Source: Dysidea avara
Lineage: Eukaryota > Porifera > Demospongiae > Dictyoceratida > Dysideidae
Direction: 5' to 3'
Assembly: GCF_963678975.1 (NCBI RefSeq)
Contig: NC_089273.1
Span: forward strand, 24,508,356-24,572,355
Length of the DNA: 64,000 nucleotides
Part shown: positions 11,954 to 23,346 of the stretch, in pieces
Layout of the letters: every line of letters begins with the position of its first letter
Numbering within the stretch: position 1 is the stretch's first letter
Position numbers and translations under genes: made by a program
The notes under the pieces: model-generated
What the model was told of the DNA's origin: nothing
Seen by the model: the letters and a program-made list of their open reading frames with translations, nothing else
The model's database searches: none

Positions 11954-13560
11954 TCAATGCGCAAGGAAGTTGCTGTGGATAAACGTACAGCATTTCCAAC
12001 AGGACTGCATAGCATGGCTGGCCCTTGGGGCACTAGGATCACTGAAACGTGCTGTTGTTGCACCTGAGACAGGACTCTGCACACCAAGCAACATGGAGGG
12101 TTCGCATACCCTTTGAATATCTCCCATTACTGGCTGAATGCATCTGTTGCCTCTGCCAGCTCCATCTGAAGTAGCGAGGTGGTTGAGTGGATAGGTGAGA
12201 TGAAAACAGCTCCACCTGCACAAGTGGTCCCCATGCACTTCTTGTTGATCTGTTGGAACAACTTGGGCTAAAAGTTCCAGTCTGTCCTGTTTTCAGTGAC
12301 CTGTACTTGGCATTTGCCACAACATTCACTACCCCTGGTATGTACTCAGCAGTCAGAGTGATGCCTTGGATAAAGCCTACATTCACAGGGCCTTGGCCAG
12401 ATCCATCAGTTGGGGGACACTGTTCCCATGTTGTTGATATATGCTACAGCTATTAGTTGCCCAGTTGTAGTACCACTGACATTCCTGTGTGGTCCTTTAG
12501 GACTGTTTATACTGCTGAGGTTACAGCCAGTAATTCTATACAGTTGATGTACAACTCCCACTCTGGGGCCTCTGCCCTAGTGCTATTACAAACTGCTCCC
12601 CAACCCTGGAGCGAGGCATATGAGGTGATAATTATATTCGGTTTTATGCATAGCAGAGCTTTGCCATTCCATTGAGCAAGTTTCTCTTTCCACCAAGTTA
12701 ACTCCTCTCTGGTTTGAGTTGTTAGTGACAGCATTGCATGATAGTTCTGGTTAGTATGACTCAGAGCCTTCTGTAGATCACCTTGTAGTGACCAGTAAAA
12801 TAGAGGGGCAGGGAGAATAGCATGCAGCCTCCTTACCAATTGAGCCAACTGTCATGCAGTCACCTGTGACCTCTGTACTGACCTCCATCGGTATGTGATA
12901 GAGTTTCTCTCCCACCAGACTTAGCTGTAGGGAGGTAGAGTCTACCTTCAGGCAAAGAAACTGAATCTGCTGGGTTGCAGTAGTGACATACCTATCCCAG
13001 TGAGCAGGAACATCAGCACTTTTAGGTGACTTTCCACCTGAGCTGCTGTGTCTGCAATCATCAGAAAGTTATCTATATATATAAACTATCATTTGTACCC
13101 CATGGCACGAAGAAAGACTACTTCATCACTTTGGTGAATACCCATGGTGCAAACAATAGAGTGAATGGAAGACACAGACAGGTGTAAACTGATAATTTTC
13201 TTGTCCCACCATGAACCTTAGGTAAGGTTTGGTTTGTATGTATTAGAATTGTGAAGTAGGCATCCTTGAGGTCCACTTTCACCATCCAGTTGTTCACCCT
13301 TAGCAATTCCTCATGCCTTCCATTTGAAGTGCTGGGGTACCACCCATTTGCTCAATTTCTTGAGGTTGATTCATTTATCCCCTTCTCTTGGGAACTACTG
13401 TAGGTAGAGGGTTGACTGAAAGCCATTGTGATCTAAGGGATGTTGTGATAAGGTAATTGATCCCTTTCCTAGTAGTGTGTTCATCCCCACTTAAATCAGT
13501 GAGCTTTGCTTAGTGGAGGTTTAGCTTGTGTCCTTGAACTGGCAAACTTGTGAAAGGGCC
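11954..13560 (-). pseudogene. Decayed DIRS-like reverse transcriptase / RNase H
   Basis: Reading leftwards on the minus strand: about 13545 WVQIWVQGPFTSLPVQGHKL (pre-RT), about 13400 VVPKRRG then INLKKL, about 13330 WVVPQHFKMEGM, 13300-13250 WMVKVDLKDAYF (RT palm A with the catalytic Asp), 12848-12507 a WWKEKLAQWNGK and GWGAVCNSTRAEA region (RNase H start), 12370-12300 LTAEYIPGVVNVVA (RNase H end), then VELFSSHLSTQPPRYFRW. This is the standard order of DIRS1-clade Pol. Stops and frame changes separate the pieces, so it is dead. The palm C YxDD box was not clearly readable. Confidence 0.75.
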
Positions 13561-13592
13561 CTGCACCCAGATTTGAACCCATCTTTCTTTTA

Positions 13593-13844
13593 TCAGCACT
13601 TTCCAGTTGCTGTGAAGTAAATTGACCTCTTGGCCAGACAGAGAGACAGCTGTGCTGTGTGTGGCTTTTTGAAACTTATTGTACAGTACCGCTCAAATGT
13701 AATGTCATCTTGCAAAAGTGCGTGACTAAAAACGAGATAATTAAAGGGTGTGGCACTTTTTGCTTGCAAGCATTCATCCAGTTTCATTTGGGATGAATAC
13801 TTGCAAGTGAAACAGGTACCATTGGTACTGTATAAGGTGCACAA
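13593..13844 (-). other. Unrecognised 83-codon open frame
   Basis: This frame sits between the DIRS RT relic and the Harbinger left end. It shows no motif I recognise and is probably incidental. Confidence 0.2.
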
Positions 13845-14099
13845 TTACATGTAACTGGATTTTTGAAAAATGGTCTGAATCGCATGTTAAGGCCTTTTCA
13901 CACTATGCTCGAATCTGCATAAATCCAGATCCTACCATTTTACACTTGATCCGGATCAGACCCAATCCACTTCTAAATCCAGCTTAAGGCCAATCCACTT
14001 TGCAAGGTGAATTGGCTGGACCAATGCGCATTCACTTCCTGATAAACAGCGCTCCATATCATGTGATATTGGAATATTGATTCACGCAACACATGTGTT

Positions 14100-15669
14100 A
14101 TGGTGACAGGTTTGAGCATGGATGCTACACGAGCCCTAATTGCTATCTGGGGAGAACAAAACATACAACCAAACCTCAATGGGGTTAGCAGGAACAATAC
14201 AATCTTTGAGAAAATAGCAGGAGCTATGAAAGAAAGGGGATACAACTTTGATTACAAGCAGTGCCGCATGAAGGTGAAGAACCTAAAGGCTTAGTACAAC
14301 AAGGTAAAAGACCCAGAGCTAACTCAGTATAGTGAAGCGTATTTCTCCTAGGTTAAGGATAATAATTGTCGGACTGGCAACAATAGGAAAACATGCCCAT
14401 TCTTTGAGGAGCTAGATGCTATACTAGCTGTACGGGCAACATCTAACCCCACTGTAATAATAGAAAACACCTCAGGAAGCAGTGTTAGAGATCAAGAAAG
14501 TATGCCCTGTATTAAAACCACACCCAAGCATATCATATCTTCCGTGTGTACAGAACTCGATGACTCCAATCCACTGGAGAGTGGCTGTTCTTGAACATCG
14601 GCAGTTAGGCACCAGCCTATTATGCTTTTAATTTTGCCTATTATGTTATGCTGCAGTGCTCAAAATTTTTGCTTATTATGCTCATAATTATGCTCAACAT
14701 TTCCCATGTTTGGATACTTTCTAATGGATAATGATAAACTTTGCTTATGAACAACTGGTTAAATGTAAAAGTGAACGCTCATTGTGCATTAAGAATTTGG
14801 CTGCATTGTAAACTATAATAATAGTCGTGTCAAATAGCTATACTCCACTGTGGCATCAACTGTTCTGTCTACCTTTTTCTGTGGCATGCATTTTTGCTTA
14901 CAGTATGACATAACTATTCTGCCTATTATGCTAGCATTATGCTTGATGCTTTCAGGCACCTATTATGCTCATAATTATGCCAGCATAATAGGCTGGTGCC
15001 TATCGGTAGTGGTTGAGCTGGTAGAAAGATCAACTACTACAATTGATGATATGGCAGAAGCAACTGAAGAGACACCACCACCACCACTACAAAGCAAGGA
15101 GAAAGTCCAGAGTAAACAATCCATAGATGATCAAGGCATGTATTAAAATGCAATGAATAGCTGTGGAATAATTTTATGTAAGTGTGTGTGTGTGTAATAG
15201 ATAAACGGTTAAAGTTTGAAAAGACATGAGGTTGGTTGTCACTTGTTTTTGCCGTAAAGTATACTTTATATTAGGCAAGAAGCGAAAGAGAGGAGATGCA
15301 GAAGACTTGATCTCAAAGATAGCTAAAATTGTCGAGGAAACAGAGAAGAAAGCTGAGGAACAAGAGAAGAGGTGGCTAGAGTCTGAAGGCAGAAGAGAGA
15401 AAGAGACGAGGGAACATGAAGACCATTATGCTCAGATGATGATGTCAATTTTTACTGGTTTTATGACTCAAATGAGTAGCATGATGATGTCTCAACCTCC
15501 AGACCCCATGTCATCTTTCCCACATGTTTATCCACACTACAATCATGCTGCAGGGAATCCTACATTTCCTGGCCAGGATTTTATGCCTAACTGCAGTAAT
15601 GTACCCTTTACCAACCCAAGTAGTGTGGATAATGATCCAGAACTAGACTCCAATGCACAATCTGATTAA
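14100..15669 (+). pseudogene. Myb/SANT-like accessory protein of the Harbinger element, disrupted
   Basis: The N-terminal part (14100-14440) is a trihelix/MADF-like Myb fold: DATRALIAIWGEQNIQ, then a YKQCRMKVKNLKA helix, interrupted by in-frame stops near 14292 and 14350. After the inserted MITE an exon-like segment begins at 15275, after a 'tttatattag' acceptor-like sequence. It runs KKRKRGDAEDLISK into a charged coiled coil (about 15300-15430), then a Met-rich and Pro-rich tail ending at 15667. This pairing of a SANT domain and a C-terminal coiled coil is usual for the second protein of Harbinger transposons, which helps the transposase enter the nucleus and bind the TIRs. The stops make it a pseudogene. 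Confidence 0.7.
14606..15002. mobile_element. hAT-type MITE, 397 bp, inside the Harbinger element
   Basis: Ends TAGGCACCAGCCTATTATGC and its inverse. The 8-bp target duplication is TCGGCAGT (14598-14605) against TCGGTAGT (15003-15010), with one mismatch. Eight bp and a TAG...CTA terminus point to hAT. The interior is rich in 'ctattatgct' blocks, shared with 22739-23164. Confidence 0.88.
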
Positions 15670-15903
15670 TAGTATACTGTACAACTGTATAAATAGTTTG
15701 TCAAAACAACAAGTGTTCATGTTATCAATACAATTTTATGTCATGTGGTCTACTGGTGTGCATATACATATTGGGTCAATGCACTGCATATGTTGCTAGC
15801 ATTTCCGCCAGCTACTGTTGCAACAGGTGGAGGAGCTGGTGTACTGTTGTCGGATGTATCAGTTCATTGGATCCAATCAGGTTGGCATACATCTCCTAAT
15901 TGC

Positions 15904-16750
15904 TCATAGATATTGTGCAACACCACAGGAGGCCACTGCATTTGTGGTATGTTCTATGTCATAATTGTCCATCCTCTTCAACAAGTAATGCCATCTTCCC
16001 TTCAAATGTCCAAGAGCATTCTCCCCTACCATCCTGGCTCTGCTTTGACGATAGTTGAAGTGCCGTTCAGCTGCTGTTAAATGACCGGTATCAGGGTAAG
16101 GCTTCATCATCCAAGGCTTTAAAGGATAGGCAGGGTCACCTAGAATAAGTAGTGGTACATTCACACCATTAACAGTTCTTGTCCAGTTAGGGATAAGGGT
16201 ACCAGAGGATGATTTGTTATAAATAAATGTTGAATTTGAGCACCCTTGCATCATGCACTTTTCCTGGCCAGCCAATATTTACATCTATGAATCGACTTTG
16301 TAAACTGTTTTTATCAGAATAGGATAGAAACCCTTGCGGCTGTAGTAATCTTGAGCCTTGATTCTGGTGGAATCTGCACATTCAGTGGTAGCAGATAATG
16401 TGAGATAGCACTAGTGGTTCTAAAAATGATAGTACACACTGTTGAAATACCTAGTCCATAAACTTCAATTGTTCTGTACTCAATATTTGTTGCAAAACGC
16501 CAGATAGTGACAGCTACCTGCATATCAACAGCAACAGGTAAATGATACTTTGTCACTGCCTTGCTTATGTGTGGTCTTAGATTGTCACACAGCACACCAA
16601 ACGTAGCTTTACTCATTCGTAGGTTTTCATGCCACCATTCATCTCCAAATGCACCAGCTTTAGCTGCCTCCCAGTACACATGTGAATGTGGCTTACACCA
16701 CACACTATGATCCAGATGACGTTTACTCCAGGCATCTACTAAATATGTCC
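15904..16750 (-). pseudogene. HARBI1-type DDE transposase, disrupted
   Basis: The upstream part (about 16750-16314) has WWHENLRMSKATFGVLC and the helical TKYHLPVAVDMQVAVTIWRF region of Harbinger transposases. The downstream part (16275-15904) has ILGDPAYPLKPWMMKPY, carrying the second catalytic Asp, and RARMVGENALGHLKGRW, carrying the catalytic Glu. Between them the frame changes and the text jumps from LNVQIPPES to DYYSRKGFYPIL. The block that normally bears the first catalytic Asp (AIDGTHI-like) is missing. The transposase is therefore inactive by deletion and frameshift. Confidence 0.8.
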
Positions 16751-16907
16751 TAATGTGTGTTGTATCCGAGGTAAATATGCATTAATTTAATGCATAGCAA
16801 TACATACATGTATAATTTATTTTACAACATTAGGTTATGATACCAGTTATAAATGTACAACATCCAGTCTGTGAAGATTGAGCATGCCAATCTAAACAAT
16901 GTTTCAC

Positions 16908-16910
<3 letters not shown>

Positions 16911-16939
<29 letters not shown>

Positions 16940-17340
16940 GTTACTGAGCAGACAGCACAGCTGATATGCTCAGGAAAAAAAAAGCAATCATAAAATGAAT
17001 TTAGCTATGTAGTTACAAAGATTACAGTTATTGAGTTCCATACAATGTTTGCAGTTCCGCTGAAAAAGAGTCAATATTGTTGCTCTCAATGATGGAAGAT
17101 GGTAAGTTGTTCCAATCCTTAATTGATCTGGAGAAAAAGCTCTGTTGGTATGAATAGGTAGATGAATTTGGTAGAATAAAACGATGTGGGTGATATAGTC
17201 TAGTGGATCTTGTCATTGAAATAAAATGAGGAGGAATTGACAGTGAATAATCTTGATGTATAATTTTAAAAAGTGCTTGTAATCTGGATATTTTACGTCT
17301 CAGCTGAAGGCTTGGCCAAGAAAGATGCTGTAACATAACT
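16911..17340 (-). mobile_element. 5'-truncated LINE, 3' end of ORF2 with (AAT)n tail
   Basis: On the minus strand 17336-17028 encodes a C-terminal RT tail: SRLQALFKIIH, then YSYQQSFFSRSIKDWNNLPS, then a short stretch to the stop. This is typical of CR1/L2/Jockey-type LINEs. About 90 bp of 3' UTR follow, ending in (AAT)n, seen as (ATT)n at 16911-16939 on the plus strand. It is inserted within the Harbinger element. Confidence 0.8.
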
Positions 17341-17701
17341 TACCTTTGAAGCATCCTTCTTCTTTGTTGACAATACTTTCACTGAGCACGCAATCTTCGT
17401 TTCGCAGCTTTCAATCATCGTTAGAGATTAAGGCATTGTTGTTTCTCAGTTGAATCAGTGTCCAGACAAAGAGAACAGTAGTAACAGTTAGAAAATGAAC
17501 AGGAGCCATTATTAACACTATTGCATAAGAAAATGTGATCAAATGTGATGCAGCACTATTAGCACAAAAAATAGTGCAAACGGGTGCAATTCATTTAAGG
17601 AATGGTGTACTGTGAAAAGGATTAAAGTGGATTCAATCCACTTATGTTGAAGCCATATGCAATTATGAATTCAATGTGCATTAAGTGTGAAAAGGCCTTT
17701 A

Positions 17702-18149
17702 GAAGTTTCATAATAAACGGTTTTAAAGATTTCAAATTGGAATAACTTGCCAATGATATGAAATTTACATAAGAGATGCATCAATCTATTACCTTTCAGA
17801 CCACTTCCAGTACTTGTACTTGCTTATAGACTTTCCCGTCAAATAAGATAAAAATCTGAGCCGTTGGATAAGTGAAGCAGTATTACGAGTGCTCACAAAC
17901 GGGCTGAGGGTGGTTGGGCAGAGTAGCAAGAGATAGACTTCAAAATGGAGGAAGACCATGAATGAAGTACAGACACGAGATTATGGGGCTGTGCCGGATT
18001 CTTTTTGGCTAATATGCAGCAATATCAACAGAAAAACCGTTTGGCTAACAATATCAAGTTATCCACCAGTAAACTACTGATTCTTGCCAAACCTGATTCT
18101 CATGTGCAATTTGAATCAGTTTTGTAAAATCTGCTTGCATATGGTTGAC
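17702..18149. other. No gene recognised
   Basis: Between the Harbinger right end and the DIRS gag relic. There are no open frames of note or repeats; it is probably gag-RT linker of the old DIRS element, decayed past recognition. Confidence 0.35.
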
Positions 18150-18962
18150 ACATTCTTTTGTTGGTAAAAGAATGCGTGCATGAAGTTCCCTCAAACTCTT
18201 CATCTGGCAGAGGTGAGCAGCAGCCTTCTCTGGAAAAGCTGGTTCAAGCAGGTTTTTATTTCTGGGGAGAACAGCTCATCAGATTCTGTACCATAAGACA
18301 CCAAATTCTTATTGTAGTCTTGAAGGATGCTCTGCCTCCATTTTGATGTACACCAGTGGGAGGCATTCCCCATGAAGGTGAAGCAGCTTTTACTTCACTC
18401 TCCACATCTTCAATGGCTAGCTGTTTGCTGCCATTGATTGTTTCTAATATCCCCGTGAGAGGCCCCACAGCATCCAAGAAGTTAACTTGGATGTCAGAGA
18501 AAGACCGTCATTGGCTTTAGTGTTCTTTGAGCATTCACCGGCAATCATCTTATCCAAGTGGGGAGAGATGGTAAATAGCATGTCCAGCACAATGAACTTG
18601 TACCAGAGTTTCTATTCTCCATTAGAGAGAAGGCCATCTTCAGGAATGCTTCAGTTGGTTTTAGCATTGGATCATGTCGTAACTGGCCTCTAATGATTTT
18701 TCAATGTGTTTTGTTCTTCCTCCTCCGATTCTAGCTCCATTCTCTTAGACCATGAGATTCTTGTGTAAAGGGAATCTTCAGAGTTTCCTGGCAGCAAGGC
18801 ACTTTTTGTCAGTGGGGTACTGAGTACCTTGCCAGGATTGTCTTCCCTAGGCATCTTTGCAACCCTTTTGGGTTTTGGGTTTTTCAACCCTTTTTCTCCA
18901 TTTGCAGGAGCAATTCCTGCATCAAGGCAAGTATAGAAGTATTGTCGGACATCACTAATCAT
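18150..18962 (-). pseudogene. Gag-like ORF1 relic of a DIRS-type element
   Basis: Minus-strand pieces: 18962-18690 is a charged Pro/Lys region ending ELESEEEEQNTLKN. The frame at 18477-18256 begins MDAVGPLTGILETINGSKQL, then IEDVESEVKAA and, after a frameshift, the NLMSCSP region. A conserved LLDAMGPLaxxLE helix followed by xxVEAALxLLGNAS is what I recall from ORF1 of DIRS-like elements in corals and sponges. Orientation matches the RT/RNase H relic on the other side of the Harbinger insertion, so the two are probably one element. Confidence 0.55.
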
Positions 18963-19029
18963 GTAAAGTCACAAATCACTGAGATTGGCAAACAACAAAC
19001 GACCAACAATAGGAAGCTAAAAAAAGTAT

Positions 19030-19165
19030 GCCAAAAGTGTGAAAGCATGGCAAATTTTATAATGGTTCATTGCACATGCACAAAAGCGCACATGCTTTGT
19101 ATCCTATTGATTTAATAACCAACTAGCTGTAACTCTTGGAAACCAGGCCTAACTACATTGATATA
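19030..19165. repeat. Dispersed repeat, partner of 5285-5430
   Basis: Shares gtgtgaaagcatgg and ccaactagctgtaactct blocks with the copy at 5.3 kb. No ends or coding potential are visible. Confidence 0.65.
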
Positions 19166-19696
19166 TGAGACCAGTGCTTGAAATAGTGTCAAAATACAGT
19201 ACTGTCAAAATGTCTGGACAAAGTCACCAATGACCTGTAATTAATTGTGGTTGTCCAGTGTCACATTCAAAATGTACTTCAGCATGCTTATTCTAGGGGG
19301 GTCTGGGGGAATGCCCCCCAGGAAAATTTTAACTTTGGATATCACATCTGGAAGCATTGTGAAAGGGTAAGTTTAATCTGGGAATCACTTACAATTTTAC
19401 CATAGTTAATACAGATGTATGATTAATTTTATTTTATTATTGAACGGAAACAAGAATTTATTAGTTGTGCTGTTCTACAATAGCAATTTGCATCTTATAT
19501 TATATAATATCACAATAAAATGTTACAATTATTGAATGTAGTGTTACACTGCTTATAATTACAGTAAGTGATATGATCAGAACTAGTCATAGCTATGAAG
19601 TCAATTATTTCAAGCTCACAAATAACTCCCTTCTTAGTGAAGGGAAAATTTTCTTTAGTGATGTGCAATATCCATTTTATTTTTAATCTCCCCTTA
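19166..19696. other. No gene recognised
   Basis: AT-rich, with a G/C-rich patch near 19297-19322 (ggggggtctggggg followed by cccccca). No domain is seen. Confidence 0.35.
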
Positions 19697-19952
19697 GGGG
19701 TGGTCCACAATTTTCTGCTTTTTCGCGAGCGTACAAACCGTACGCTAGGGGGTAGGGGGTAAAATCGCATGTACGCTTTTTAAAATGTCGATCACGTGAG
19801 TTGGCGAGAAATCCGAATGTAGTGATAAGGCTCTAGTAATAAACCTCTACTGCTACTTATTCAGTGTCCAATTATAAACAGTGGACTAAAGCGAGCTGAT
19901 GCTGTTAATGCATGTACCCCAGCCAAGTATAGCTAGGGTTAGCTACCAATGA

Positions 19953-22900
19953 TAGGGTCCGCAATGAAAAAATCGATGATCAAGAAATTACTCCCCTATC
20001 CTTTCAACCTGTAGGGAACATCAAAGTATTTTTCTACGTACCAATAAAACTTATTTATCTTTCTCCATACGATAGGAATCGCGATTGTTTTGTGCTGGAA
20101 ATCATGAAAAATTGCGTGCTCTCCAAATGAAACATGGGTTCCTTCCCATACTTTGCATATATAGTCCAGGTCTATACCCCACAGCAGAAATAAATCGATT
20201 TGCTACTGTGAATTTGGTACGGTGCTACTCTTTGCCGAAAATTGGCCGAAATCACATATTTTTGAATTTGGAGCAACCCAGCAATCAACGAAAGGAAAGC
20301 CCACAAACCTTAACTATATAGCAATATAGTTTGATTATCACTTCATGCACAGTGCAAATTTCATATGGATCTGAGCTTTCCTTCCATCAAACTAAGCGGC
20401 ATGAAATTTCTTCCTAGCGCGTATGAGACTAAAATGGGAGACGTGGCTGCAATAACTCCAAGTTTTAGTTTCTCCAGCAAGTTATTTAGGTTTCAATATT
20501 ATGTTGTGACCACCTAATGGTATTAGTCTCCTACTAGAATGGATCACGTGATTATGGATTGATTTTTCGTTTGCATTATAGCTATACATGGTTAGCTATG
20601 TAGTGGTATTATCCAGGCAAATTTCACTAGTATTTTTATCAACATCTGACTGCCACACCACTGACGAAGCTACTAGAGTTAGGCACAGTAAAACTTGGGT
20701 CCTACCAAAAGTGGCAGGGTTGTTTGCATGTAAGATCGAGATACTCTAATAGAACAGTCATATAAACAGTCGTGGTATTTAATGGATTTGAAGCAGGCAG
20801 CTGACAAAGAGTATTTCATACTATATATATACATTTTTAGAGCCAACAAAAATCATTTACATCAGTGTATATAAGTTTAGCTAGTTTGTACTTAATTTTT
20901 TCTTAAAGTAAGGGAGGTATGTCCTCAATCTTATTTTTTACAGCAGGATGCAGGCAGTTACTCTGTGCTATATTATATATATATATATGAGCCTTTAACA
21001 ACAAACAAGTAATTTTAGGTTTTTCACCCATATAGCTGAAGGGTATATTACTTATTTTTGGCTTTATCATGAGAAACCGCACCAAAGGCCTGTTGGATAA
21101 CTGTTATACCAACAGCTGCAATGTACTGAGTGCTCTAATATATGTATAATATACACTTTGCAGAGCTGTCTATGCATGTGTATAGCCATTCCTGAATTTA
21201 TGTGAGGTTGTGTAAGTCATTTACATGTATTTTAGAAACCACATTTTAAGTCACATTTAAGGTAATAGATCCATAGTGGGAAGACATAGGCCATTGAAAC
21301 TGCATGTTATACCGAGTATCATAAGTCCTTAAACTTATGACTCATAATAAAAAGGATATCTATAGTAAATATTTACATCTCACACATGCAATATGTTACC
21401 AAAATATATTATATGCCATACACAGTTTAAATATAGTTCAACATAAAATTGCATGCAAATCCTACAAGTAAAACAGGAATTTAAAAGCTTGCAAAATTAA
21501 TTGAAATGTAATTATATAGTTATGCATTTGTACCATTAAAATTAAAATTATATTGTATTGTATTTATTGCTGTGCAGAGCCTCCACCAGGAGTATGATTA
21601 AGGCACAGGAAAATTACAATTTTGCAGATATTTCTACCATTTAATTTGACAGCCCATTTGTGTGATGAATTTTTGCTTAGCAGTATACTAGAAGGACCTA
21701 TACAAATCATTACATGTACAAAACTTACAGTTACAGTTAGTATAGGGTATAGCTGATTAATCAAATGTGTGTGTTGTGCCATTTAGTGGTGTAAGGTGGA
21801 CAATTCATACAAATATTTCTTTTTGAAATTCCCCTGCAGCTATATAGAATCATTATTGTAATGAATTGAAACTCTAGCAGCATAATTATTCTTATTACCT
21901 AATCTTGCTATAAATATTGCCTCTGTGTATAGCCATGCACACATAATGTAGATTCATTTATGGTGTGCCCCAACCAGTAATCTGATACTGCTGAGGTTTC
22001 TTCCCAATTGCACTTTTACCCTGATGTTTAATTCTTACTGTTTATGGATTCCGCTTTCTTACTAATGAGAACAGAATATAATGGAGAGACTGGAGACTGT
22101 TTACATCACTGCTCTATTAGAGTATCTTGCTCTTACATACAAAGAACACTGCTATATATAGTAGAATCTGAGTTTTACTATGCTTAACTCTATGCTTCAA
22201 CAGTACATGGTGTCTCAGTCAAATGTTGATAAAAATACTAGTGAAATTTTACCTGGATTAAACCACTATATAGCTAACCATGTGTACCTATAATCACGAA
22301 AAATCAATCCATAATCACGTGATCCATTTCTGGAATACCATTAGGTGGTCACAAAATAATATTGAAGCCTAAATAACTTGCTGGAGAAACTAAAACTTGG
22401 AGTTATTGCAGCCACGTCTCCCATTTTAGTCTCATACGCGCTAGGAAGAAATTTCATGCCGCTTAGTTTGATGGAAGGAAAGCTCAGATCCATATGAAAT
22501 TTTCGCTGTGCATGAAATGATAACCAAACTATATTGCTGTATAGTGAAGGTTTGTGGGCGTTCCTTTTGTTGAATGCTGGGTTGCTCCGAATCCAAAAAT
22601 ACATGATTTTCGGCAAAGAGTAGCTCCGTACCAAATCCACAGTAGCAAATCGATTTATTTCTGCTGTGGGTTATAATCAGGTATGGACCTGAACTATACA
22701 TGCCAATTATGGGAAGGAACCCATGCTTCATCCGGAGATAGGGACCCGCCGATTATGCTCGTAATTTTACCTATTATGCTATGCTGCACTGCTCAAAAAT
22801 TTACCTATTATGCTTAAATTTATGCTCAATACTTACCTATTATGCTCAAATTATACCCAATTATTTATGCCTTAGTTCTCATGCTCTGCTAATAATTTCC

Positions 22901-23338
22901 AGTTTATGAATAAGTAATAAGTTGCTAAAGCAAAAACTTGCTTGCCAAAATGCATATCACAGAAAAGATCGATAATTCGATATTCTCTAATAGAACAGTC
23001 AGCTATTTGATTGTTCTATTAGAGTTACTGACTGTTCTATTAGAGTATATCGATCTTTCTGTGATAGCTATACAAATATTTTACCTATTATGCTAGCATT
23101 ATGCTCAATGCTTTCAGGCACCTATTGTGCTCATAATTATGCCAGCATAATCGGCGGGTCCCTATCCGGAGAGCACGCAATTTTTCCTGATTTCCAGCAC
23201 TAAACAATTGTGATTCCCGTCGTATAGAGATAGACAAATAAGTTTTATTGGTACGTAGAAAAATACTTTGATATGCCCTACAGGTTGAAATAATAGGGGA
23301 GTAATTTCATGATTATCGATTTTTTCATTGCGGGCCCT
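19953..23338. mobile_element. hAT-type element with about 0.8-kb terminal inverted arms
   Basis: The left arm (19953-20778) is repeated in inverse orientation at 22091-23338. If the MITE at 22739-23164 is removed, the arms are about 826 and 814 bp. Both begin (T)AGGG-CCGCAATGAAAAAAT. The flanks are ACCAATGA at 19945-19952 and 23339-23346, an exact 8-bp duplication typical of hAT. The roughly 1.3-kb middle (20779-22090) has no recognisable transposase, so the element is non-autonomous. Several open frames in the arms (for example 20085-20321 and 22441-22731) are the same sequence read twice and are not evidence of a gene. Confidence 0.82.
22739..23164. mobile_element. hAT-type MITE inside the right arm of the hAT element
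   Basis: Ends TAGGGACCCGCCGATTATGC and its inverse, with the exact 8-bp duplication TCCGGAGA (22731-22738 and 23165-23172). The interior contains 'ctattatgct' blocks and, near 22980-23060, a symmetric cluster of three CTCTAATAGA motifs bounded by GATCGAT-type strings. Confidence 0.9.
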
Positions 23339-23346
23339 ACCAATGA

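Larger units (their letters stand above)
13890..17698. mobile_element. PIF/Harbinger transposon (inactive), with TTA target duplication
   Basis: Inverted ends AGGCCTTTTCACACT at 13890 and its complement ending at 17698, flanked by TTA at 13887-13889 and 17699-17701. This is the 3-bp TWA duplication characteristic of PIF/Harbinger. Inside are the two expected genes: a plus-strand Myb/SANT-like DNA-binding protein (14100-15669) and a minus-strand HARBI1-type transposase (15904-16750). Later arrivals inside it are a hAT MITE (14606-15002) and a truncated LINE (16911-17340). Both genes are damaged. The element lies within a DIRS relic, separating its gag from its RT. Confidence 0.9.

Noticed and set aside
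20085..22731. Matching open frames on opposite strands near 20.1 and 22.5 kb
   Set aside because: They are the two inverted arms of the hAT-type element, not a gene pair.
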